From Diogma glabrata (lineage: Eukaryota; Arthropoda; Insecta; Diptera; Cylindrotomidae), in contig OY856187.1 of NCBI GenBank assembly GCA_963693315.1, positions 75,585,394 through 75,649,393 on the forward strand: 64,000 nt of DNA, written 5' to 3'. The position numbers and the translations under genes are program-made. Each line of letters opens with the position of its first letter. The first letter of the stretch is position 1. Positions 55,472-64,000 of this stretch are shown here, piece by piece. The notes beneath the pieces were generated by a model. That model searched no databases and had not been told where the DNA came from. It saw only the letters and a program-made list of their open reading frames with translations.

Positions 55472-56814
55472 TCCCCTTGCCTAAATCTAACAACTCAAAT
55501 CATGTTAAAGATTTTAAACCTATTTCCATGCTTCCAAATTTAGGTAAAATATTAGAAAGAACTATTCTACAAAAACTCATTGATGTCTTTGAGGACGATA
55601 ACAACATTATACCTGATGAACAATTCGGTTTCAGAAGAGGACACTCGACAGAGCATGCCCTGCTATATCTACAAGACAACATCATCAAAGGTTTGAATAA
55701 AAAACAATGTACTGTAACTTGCTCAATTGATTTGGAAAAAGCGTTTGACTATACGTGGTGTAAGGGTCAAATCCTCAAGCTCCATAAATCCAACACTCCA
55801 CGCTACCTGTTAAGGATGATAAAAAGTTTTTTAACGGACAGAAAGTTATTTGTCAATATAGGACAACCCAGTTCAAACTTAATTGATGTAAACTCAGGGG
55901 TACCTCAGGGTTCGATTTTGGGTCCTTGGTTGTTTAATTTTTCTATACATGATATCCCGACTATAACTCCTCAAGGTTCTAAAGCTTTACTCTATGCTGA
56001 CGACACGTTAATTATCGCTCAATATGAACGCTCTCATATTGCACTTGCCAAACTAAATGAACACCTGAACATAATAAATCACTTCTATAAAAATTGGGGA
56101 ATAAAAATTGATGATTCAAAATGCAAACTCATTTGCTTTAGAAATGCAAGTGGTAAAGGCCATCACTTAGCGGTCCGTGAAAGCAAACAATTATCAATTA
56201 CCATTGGAAATAGCACTATAAAAGAAACCAACTCTATAAAACACCTGGGTGTAACTTTTCAAAACAAAAACTGCTTCAACCAAAATGCAAGGACGAGTCT
56301 TGGTAAAGCCAAAGGGGCTGTGGCGATACTAAGACCGTTACTATCTTCAAGATCGGTAGAACATAGAACAAAATTCCTCATTTATAAAAATCTAGTTAGA
56401 CCAATTTTAACATACGCCTTCCCAGTATGGTTCACAATCAGTTCAACGGTGGCTGAAGAACTTAACATTTTTGAAATAAAAATACTTAGACAATGCTTAT
56501 CGAAGTATAGAAGAGCTAACAAAAAGTACATACACAACAAGATATTATATAAGGAATCAGGAATTATTCCTTTAACTCAATATTCGATTAATATGGCAAT
56601 CCATAGATTGACAAGACTCCAGTTCCATCCTAACTCTTTGATGAAACAAGTGTATAATGATAATGCTTTTACACCCCTTGAAAGCAATCTTTACTACATG
56701 TCTCCTATCAGTGTGACCAACACTGATTCGACTGAGTTACTTCAACCTGCAAATAATTCTAACCAAATTAAATTTTATTTATCTAAAAGCTTTAATAATC
56801 ATAGAGGTTAATCT
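55440..56814 (+). pseudogene. LINE-5 ORF2: reverse transcriptase, open to its stop
   Basis: 453 codons, uninterrupted from 55450 to 56811. RT blocks: WKIAKLIPLPKSNNSNHVKD, FKPISMLPNLGKILER, EQFGFRRGHSTEHAL, SIDLEKAFDYTWCKGQ (catalytic Asp), SGVPQGSILGPWLFN and LLYADDTLII. The C-terminal part has a LGVTFQNKNCF block and RPILTYAFPVWFT. KAFDYTWCK replaces the usual KAFD-VWH and may be a degenerate change. It is separated by a frameshift from the fingers domain upstream. Confidence 0.88.
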
Positions 56815-56989
56815 CTGAGTTGGGAGGCACCAGATGTTTCGACTTTTATTTGATTTAAACAAAAAAATTTTGTTTTCTCTTGTAAATATGTATAATATGT
56901 ATTATATTAGTTTTAAGTAGTAGTTTTAAGTTCAGCATTTAAATGCTATGTGATTTTTAGAAAAAGGCCTTGAGCAAGCTTGTTACGGC

Positions 56990-57182
56990 AGACTAAGGTA
57001 ATCTTTACTCTGAAAATAATAATTTCCAATTCAATAATAATTTTATTAATTTTCTAAAAAACAGACGTTTATCTATACCACTGTTTTTTCAACAAATTCA
57101 GCAAATAAATTAAATACAAGTTTTGATAAATGAGAAAGAAAATCTAGTTGTGTACGAAAAGAAATGTAGCTATACATGTATA
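56990..57182 (+). other. Non-coding
   Basis: AT-rich stretch between the LINE-5 3' region and the next MITE. Confidence 0.4.
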
Positions 57183-57638
57183 GTAGAATTTTTTTGCCAG
57201 CGAATTTTTGACAGATAGGACGCAGCAAGAGATAAAAGATGAGACAAAAAGTAAAACAGAGATGTATTATTTATTTTGGGATAAATTTGTTTTCAAAACA
57301 ATTATATTAGTTAAATTTCTACTTCTAGTTCGTACCATTTGTTTGTTGTGATATTTGTTTCCATAGGCGTCATTATTTTTATTATAATTATTTTTAATTA
57401 TCAAAATTTTGTTACATTGCCTACAAAATTATTAATATTTTTACTAGTTTTTGGTTTTCTATTATAATTGGTTGAATTTCAATAGTAATTTATTAATTTT
57501 ATGCGTTTTTTTTTGTCCATTTCAATGGGACCCCAATAGGTTTTTTTAATATTTTAATCAAGACACTGAATGTGCAAACAATATGCGCATGTGCAAACAA
57601 TATGACAAATTTCGTGTTTGCTGGCAAAAAAATTCTAC
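57183..57638. repeat. MITE, about 456 bp, GTAGAATTTTTTTGCCAGC termini
   Basis: GTAGAATTTTTTTGCCAGC (57183-57201) is exactly inverted at 57620-57638 (GCTGGCAAAAAAATTCTAC). The inside is AT-rich and non-coding. Confidence 0.85.
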
Positions 57639-57995
57639 ATACAAAAATATAATATAAAAATGAGATTTGTCAAACAAATTCGATTATTATAATTTTAAAA
57701 CTCAAAAAGTGCAGTATACATTTGGAAATTAAAAAAAACAAATATTGTTGTTATAAATTTAATTTAACTATGTGGTAAAATTTAAGTTATGATTACAACA
57801 ATTGTTTAAGTTTTCTTTGTTTAAACAATATATAAATAAAATCAATTTTATTGTGTAAAAATGTTAAGAAAAAAATATGATTGTGTCTTGTTTTAAATTT
57901 ATTTCTCATAAAAAATAGTGATGATGTTGTTGATTGGTGCAAAATCATTGGGGAAAATAGTTTATTTTGATTATTGTGAGAAGAAGAAAAACAAA
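57639..57995 (+). other. Non-coding, AT-rich
   Basis: No supported feature. Confidence 0.45.
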
Positions 57996-58370
57996 TTATA
58001 AATTAAAAAGCGTGGTGATTATCTTCATTGGTCTGAATATTTAATGGCAACTGCATTTCTGGCAGCAAAAAGTAGTAAAGATCCAACAACACAAGTTGGT
58101 GCCATTATCGTAAACAACGATAATAAAATTTTGGGAATTGGTTATAATGGATTTCCAATTGGCTGCAGTGATGATGAATTCCATGGGGTAAAGAATATAA
58201 TACATTAAAACAATAAATATTTATACGTGGTGCATGCAGAAGTGAATGCGATTTTAAATAAAAATGGTTCAAAGGAAGCACAATGTATGTAGCAGTGTTT
58301 CCATGTAATGAGTGTGCTAAATATATTAGTCAATCAGCAAATAATGAAGGGAGTTATCACACAAGGTAAA
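57996..58370 (+). pseudogene. DCTD-like: Deoxycytidylate (dCMP) deaminase, intronless broken copy
   Basis: The reading from about 57996 gives [20 protein letters not shown], then [31 protein letters not shown], a frame change near 58182, then VVHAEVNAILNKNG and another change, then AVFPCNECAKYISQS. These are the dCMP deaminase blocks in the right order, including the zinc-binding/catalytic HAE and PCNEC motifs. The enzyme makes dUMP from dCMP for thymidylate synthesis. The blocks follow one another without introns; the TGGGGTAAAGAATAT segment looks like coding WGKEYN rather than a splice donor. The C-terminal third is missing after about 58360. At least two frameshifts disable it. It is the only host-type gene similarity in the window; a retro-copy is likely but the absence of a poly(A) tail leaves this open. 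Confidence 0.8.
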
Positions 58371-58390
58371 CGAAGACGTAGAATAAAACG

Positions 58391-59240
58391 GAAGACAACA
58401 TTCATCAAGAAGTAAAATATATGTAAGCTTTTTTTTAAATTGTATAATTTTTGATTTTGTTTGATTAAATTATTCTCTTGTTAAAAATTAATGTTTCTGT
58501 AATTTTCATGTAAGAGATTTCCGAATGATAGTTCTGTTTGTGTAATGAATTCAGTGTTTCAGGTTTCATATAGCTTCTTTTTAGCTATCCGGCATAAAAT
58601 AAATATAGTTTCCAATAAAAGTTCAAATTACTATAAGCTCTTAATTAATTTCTTATCTTCAGTTTCTGAAAAAATAATTATTATTAGAAAATCGAATTAC
58701 ACAATTTATTCTTAACCTCAAAAATGTAGACATCTGACAGCCTGTTGTCGATGTAAATTTTATTCTTTTGCTTCACAAAAAAATAAAATATATATATTCT
58801 AAAAATACTCTGTAAATATTACTTGATGTAACTTAAAGACTCAATAAATAATAATTGAATTGAATTGAATTGAATTGATTGTTTTTCTATTTGTTGTTTT
58901 CTTTTCTATGTAATGGCGTCTCTTTATTAATTTTGGGGGCAAAAATACGTTTAAATTTGGAATGCAATGCAATGTGTGTAAGTAACAATTTATTGGTGTG
59001 CAAAAATTACTTCAAATTTTAACATCAATTTCACTTCCTCTATTCTCTTAATTCTTTGCACTTACCTATCTCAACTTGAAAAGAATATGGAAACAGGTAA
59101 AAAATTATACTAGGTGACCAATGCAGAATGTAATTGATAAAAAGGAGCGAAGATACGTTCAATCCAAAAGATATTTCCGAAGATATGTTATTATCCAAAA
59201 GAACTACAAAATGGCTACAGTTTAATGTGTGGTAAATATT
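58391..59240 (+). other. Non-coding; AATTG microsatellite
   Basis: Contains (TTGAA)n/(AATTG)n of about five units at 58855-58880. No supported gene; an open stretch at 59040-59252 on the minus strand has no motif. Confidence 0.5.
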
Positions 59241-59565
59241 GCTGCATTGCAAGTTTGATCATGTTTTCAACCTGGACGTGTTTTTATTTGGTTCGTTCAT
59301 CTTTTTTTCTTTGCCGTTTTGTTAAAGTACTTTTTATAGACAAAATTCACGATACGATACGAAAAAACCTACCTTCGGCATAGATTTAGTGGCAAATCAA
59401 TGAAAAATTTTTAAACGGATTTGAAACCGATATGTCTGACTACAACGATCGTATCGTGAATTTTGTCTATAAAAAGTACTTTAACGAAACGCCAAAGGAA
59501 AAAGGGTGAACGAACCAAATAAAAACTCGTCCAGGTTGAAAACATGGTCAAACTTGTTCAATGTA
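59241..59565. repeat. Hairpin MITE, 325 bp
   Basis: The left arm (TGCATTGCAAGTTTGATCAT, TTTTCAACCTGGACG, AAAGTACTTTTTATAGACAA) is inverted at 59445-59565. The loop is about 80 bp. The innermost arm block is AATTCACGATACGAT. No coding content. Confidence 0.88.
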
Positions 59566-59713
59566 GTTAAAAGTGTGTTATTAAATTTTTTAAAAATCAA
59601 CTAATAACAAACTTTTATTTTCAGACTTTCAATATCACTGCAGTTCAAAAAAAAAATAAAAAAAAATATAAAAAATAAAAATAACAAAAAAAATTTAATA
59701 ATTTGTTTAAGTA

Positions 59714-61628
59714 CACCTATCCCCCGCTTTACACGGCACTCGTTTAACACGTTTTCGACTTTACACGGTTTTTGAAATCAAAATTTCCAAAAAAAAAAAG
59801 TTCAAAAAAAGACAAATTTTGGTATTACACGCACTTATATCTACTTTATTTTAATTAAACCTTCTGGTATACCATATACATACAGGTTGTTATTAAAACA
59901 AGAAAACAAGAAACTTGTAACAAAAAACGCATTTGAGTGTTCAAAGCAAAATTTTGAAAACACATGTTGATGTAAATCAGCAAAGGTATGTAAGAGATTC
60001 TCTATGTAAATCAGTTGATTTTAAGCAATATATCGTTATTAGCTAGATACAAAATGCGTAGGTGTATCAATGATCATAGTTAATTTGTAAGTAAATAATT
60101 ATATCTGTTGACATACGAGTTAACGTGAGATATTATACAACACTGGCAATAACAGTGAGATCTTATTCTATCCTACAATGAAATATTGGAGTCTGTCATA
60201 TTTTATTAAATGATTGGATTTATTGTTTAGTTATCAATTCAAAAAAATTTAAAGAACACAAACAATAAAAATTAGCGTCCATCAACATCGTTGAACGCAT
60301 GTTGTTGCGGTGACCGTGATGTTAAAAATTTTTATTTGTTGTTTTGACACATATTGTAATTCCTACTACACAACACATGTTATTTAAAAAAAAAATAAAA
60401 ACAATGGAAAATAAATTAATGATATGACTTGAAGACCAATATCAAAGACGTATTCCAATTGGTACCAATATGAAATATCATAACTAGTAAGACTTTAAAA
60501 TTTTTGGAATGTGAAACAATTGCCATCTACTTAAATAGATCTACTCCATCTACTGAAATAAAATGCCTTTTAAGTTTTATTGCAAGTCATGGTTGGTTCG
60601 AAATATTTAAACACGGCATTTTTTGCAAAAATTTAAAATTAAAAAGCGCATCTACATGATTTAGATACAGCACAGCAGTATGTACCCACTAAAATTGACT
60701 GAAATTAGTTCCGGTACATCTTACTGTCCTGCAGCCAAATTCTGTAACTGTGAAGCGGTGAAGCGTTAAAAATTCCATTGTTTCTGTTCATTCAAAAACT
60801 TATCACTTCACCGCTTCACAATTAGAGAATTTGACTGCTGATCAGGTTTTCAATACTAAAGAGTGATAAGGCTTAGGTGGCAAAGCGTCCAGGTAAAAAG
60901 GAATAAACAAATCTTTCCATTTATTGAAATGCCAATACAAAAGCTTGGGTTAAAGCCACATTGTTCATTGATTTGTCTCATAACTCTTACGTACCAGAAG
61001 TAAAATAGTACTTAATCAAAATAATATTTAAGGTTCTTCTTTTACTGGACAATGCCATATGTCATCTTCAAGATTTGCAGCTTACAAATGGATAAATTGT
61101 ATTCCTACCCAAAATTAAAAATTCTTTATTGCAACCATTATACCAGAAGATAATAAATAATGCAACTACTTTCAACAACATAATCCGAATAGTGAACTAG
61201 CTCTCTGATTTCTGCGAACTTTCAACGAATTTTTAAGTCAATATGAAGATGTTTGCAAGATTTAGCTGAAAAGAAAGCACAGTTATTAATTACAGATTTA
61301 ACTTCCAAGTCGCACCGAACTGAATCAAGTTAAGTTAGGTTTGATTTAGGTCAACATGCTAGTATGTGCATGTATAATTACTTTTTTTTTCTGTGAATTT
61401 CTTATTGGTTATGTTGCATGTTTCTTTTTGAAAATCAATTTAACTGTTATGTCGATATCTTATGTGATTAAACTGGTACTTTTATGTTCTACCGAATCTG
61501 ATTGTCGCCCAAGAAATGACCAAAAACCCACGTTTTTCGTTTAACACGGTTTTCCATACAAAATTTATATTTTCGATTAACACGTTTTTATCAGGAACGT
61601 ATCTACCGTGTAAAACGGGGGATAGGTG
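59714..61628. mobile_element. pogo/Tigger-like DNA transposon, 1915 bp, TA duplication
   Basis: The termini are CACCTATCCCCCGCTTTACA and its inverse TGTAAAACGGGGGATAGGTG, flanked on each side by TA (59712-59713, 61629-61630), the Tc1/mariner/pogo target. ACTCGTTTAACACG-type subterminal repeats are seen at both ends (59740, 61540). Inside are remnants of a pogo/Tigger-type transposase on the plus strand. Size and TIR style agree with the pogo group. Confidence 0.88.
60555..61270 (+). pseudogene. pogo/Tigger-like transposase remnant
   Basis: Pieces in several frames match the order of a pogo/Tigger (jerky-like) transposase: ASHGWFEIFKHG near 60580 (end of the DNA-binding region), LENLTADQVFNTKE near 60825 (first catalytic Asp region), VLLLLDNAICHLQDLQL near 61033 (second Asp in LLLDNA), and NSLLQPLYQ near 61120 (matching the SLIQPMDQ block). 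Many stops and frame changes are present. The N-terminal helix-turn-helix is not clear, though EDQYQRRIPIGTN near 60435 may be its remnant. Confidence 0.75.
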
Positions 61629-61639
61629 TACGTACTAAA

Positions 61640-62300
61640 TCGAAAAAAAAATGCACTTTTATCACCAAACTCAATTGAAATATCAAAAATAGCGGTGGTT
61701 TCATTCGAAATAATATAATCTTTTAATATTTCACACTATTTTATTTTATCTATGACTACAAAAGAATATATGCTTTCCATTTGTATGTCTTCCATTTTAA
61801 TTTTATACATTCTGTCACTTGTGTGAAGAATGTGACGCAATTGTTGCATTCTACTAGTTTAGAGCAGTTCTTGCAGTTCTACAGTTTATTTGTTGGTATA
61901 GTATTATGTTAAAACGAGAACAATACATATATGAAATATAAAACAATAAATTTAAGTTTCGTTTTTCTGTAATAGGATTGATTTGAATTGCTGTAAAATG
62001 GAATTTTTATGAATAAAAATGGATCATTTTTGTTATTTAAAAAAAATAATAAGCAAACAGTAAAAAATAAATAGTGTCCGGTGCGGGAATCGAACCCTCG
62101 ATCCTCAAATTTAAATACATCGAAACCATGATACATTTGAAATATTTTTATATAATTTGATACAAATTTTCATGTAATTATTTATACGCCAATAAATTAA
62201 TTGTACTCGTGGACCTTTTCATAAAATCAATGTCTTTTCATTCTTATAAACATAAGCATCAAAATAATATTCATAAATAAATTGTTGTATATATTCATTT
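61640..62300 (+). other. Dispersed repeat and otherwise non-coding
   Basis: 61745-61890 is a diverged copy of the repeat at 7485-7610. The rest is AT-rich apart from the tRNA-like piece at 62079-62105. Confidence 0.5.
62079..62105 (-). repeat. tRNA T-arm-like sequence (possible SINE remnant)
   Basis: On the minus strand, GATCGAGGGTTCGATTCCCG contains a perfect B box (GGTTCGATTCC) followed by CACCGGACAC. No matching acceptor strand, D-arm or A box is found upstream, so it is not a tRNA gene. Confidence 0.4.
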
Positions 62301-62311
62301 CATATAGACGA

Positions 62312-62366
62312 ATGGTTAAAGTTGCTGCATTAAACGCTGAGGTCTGGGGGTCGAATACGGGGTAAG
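62312..62366 (+). repeat. Degenerate tRNA-like sequence (possible SINE)
   Basis: GACGAATGGTTAAAGTTGCT resembles the D-arm and A box of a Leu/Ser-type tRNA, and GGGGGTCGAATACGGGG resembles a T-arm, at about the right distance. The acceptor stem does not pair. Probably a SINE head or tRNA pseudogene. Confidence 0.35.
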
Positions 62367-62569
62367 TCAAAAAAAATAATAAATAAACAATAACATTTTA
62401 TCTTTACAGGATCCTATAACCGCTGTTATCATTAAGTATACCACAGGGTGTTGTGTAGTATCCCTGATTTGGTTTGGAAATAAAACCGATTAATAAACTA
62501 CAAAAAACTTATTTTTTTTTTCATTTCTTTTGGGTACTATATCGGTATTATTAGAAAGGAATATTGATT

Positions 62570-62735
62570 TGTTAGTCGCTGTAGCATTTCGGTAGCACAA
62601 CGGTACCAGAACCATCGCTATGTGACCCAATATTGGTAGCAGAACATTGTACCACAATGGTAGCATAACAGTAGCACAACAGCAGTCGCATATTATGCTA
62701 AAGGTAGGTTAGGGCATCATTTGGTAGCATAAGAA
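62570..62735 (+). repeat. Irregular GGTAGCACAAC-like repeats
   Basis: GGTAGCACAACGG, GGTAGCAGAAC, GGTAGCATAAC, AGTAGCACAAC and GGTAGCATAAG recur at irregular spacing just before the (TA)n tract. Confidence 0.5.
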
Positions 62736-62795
62736 TGGTTATACAACGTTCGCTTATCGATAGCATAAGCCCCAAATTTTTGCGGTGTGCTTGCT

Positions 62796-63345
<550 letters not shown>

Positions 63346-64000
63346 CATTTATATATACATATATTTATTATATTTATGCTTTTAATAATTAAAACAGTTA
63401 ATATTATATATATAAATATGTAAATAAATACCTGTATTAATTCTTTTATATAAAAGAGCACTAACAAAATATTTTTAATCTTTTAAACTTCGGCACCTTA
63501 ACCACTGTAACAATAAATTGTTTACTATAATAGCACATATAAAAACTTTCACTTAAAAACACTTTGATTATTATTATAACAAATAATTGCTTTAAAATCC
63601 ACTTTAAAATGATTTTTAACGAAAGAACTTCTGACTTTATACAATTCTGCAGAGCAATATTCTGAAAACCTAACTGTATTATGATCATAAAACAAAACAT
63701 GAAGAAAATTGGCTTAAATTAAACTGGATGCTTGGTAATATCAACTTTGGTGCATAAGTAGATTTTACTATGCATAGTTAAAATTATACAGTTCTTTTTT
63801 ATATTTAGTCCAGTCAAAGGCCAGTTGAAATGTTCCCTCGCGAACACCACCTACAGGGTAAATGCAGGAAGTAGAGGGTAAGTAGCACTTTAATCCAACT
63901 TTTTGTGTAAATCGGTGCTGTTTGTAAGAGTTATACAGTTTAGCCTTATTTTCCGTTGAATGACTGGACTAATTGTTTAAGTAATGATAACCGTTCGCAT
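63346..64000 (+). other. Non-coding, AT-rich
   Basis: No supported feature to the window end. Confidence 0.45.

Larger units (their letters stand above)
53484..56990 (+). mobile_element. LINE-5: jockey/I-like LINE, 5' truncated
   Basis: Order: C-terminal part of ORF1, ORF2 with endonuclease and RT, then a 3' UTR whose end is unclear (about 56815-57000). The 5' junction with the Helitron fragment is sharp at about 53480. Small frameshifts and stops occur mainly in the endonuclease half. Confidence 0.8.

Noticed and set aside
62079..62366. Two tRNA genes
   Set aside because: B-box and partial A-box matches exist, but acceptor stems do not pair; SINE remnants or pseudogenes are more likely.

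Overview
The window is AT-rich eukaryotic DNA that looks like a heterochromatic or gene-poor stretch of an insect genome, possibly a fly or midge. The basis is the element types present (jockey/CR1-like, RTE-like and I-like LINEs, a Ty3/gypsy element, a Penelope-like element, Harbinger, Helitron, hAT and pogo/Tigger DNA transposons, many MITEs) and a broken dCMP deaminase copy that reads like an insect protein. The order cannot be proved from this sequence. I see no intact host gene, CRISPR array, rRNA or complete tRNA.

Layout. 1-3395: decayed Ty3/gypsy element (gag to integrase zinc finger). 3400-9540: non-coding, with foldback arms and dispersed repeats. 9541-20127: a three-level nest. A single-ORF LINE (LINE-1, + strand) is interrupted by a long-inverted-repeat element (about 10490-13286) and by an almost complete two-ORF LINE on the minus strand (LINE-2, 13485-18194, with a 6-bp duplication). 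20250-24405: four hairpin or TIR elements. 25027-27282: a hAT MITE with a perfect 8-bp duplication beside a Penelope-like element with a GIY-YIG domain and a hammerhead-like 3' motif. 27961-31605: LINE-3, whose single 1007-codon ORF is uninterrupted, with a GC-rich leader. 31671-37203: a 5.5-kb element with 0.53-kb inverted arms, each ending in its own palindrome. 37320-43290: Harbinger transposase and Myb-like companion gene, both broken, the second carrying inverted duplications of its own exon. 44437-47380: a MITE and an RTE-like LINE. 47563-51756: a MITE and a 3.8-kb long-inverted-repeat element carrying a further MITE. 52786-56814: Helitron N-domain fragment fused to a jockey/I-like LINE. 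58000-58370: dCMP deaminase pseudogene. 59241-61628: hairpin MITE and a pogo/Tigger-like transposon. 62797-63345: a long (TA)n tract.

The genes do not form a host pathway; they are mobile-element proteins in different states of decay. The LINE proteins combine an APE-type endonuclease with reverse transcriptase for target-primed insertion. The Penelope protein uses a reverse transcriptase with a GIY-YIG nuclease. The Harbinger pair is a DDE nuclease with a DNA-binding partner. LINE-3 is the only autonomous element whose coding region looks undamaged. The most informative structures are the nested insertions, which give a relative age order, and the long inverted repeats, which would fold into long hairpin RNAs if transcribed.
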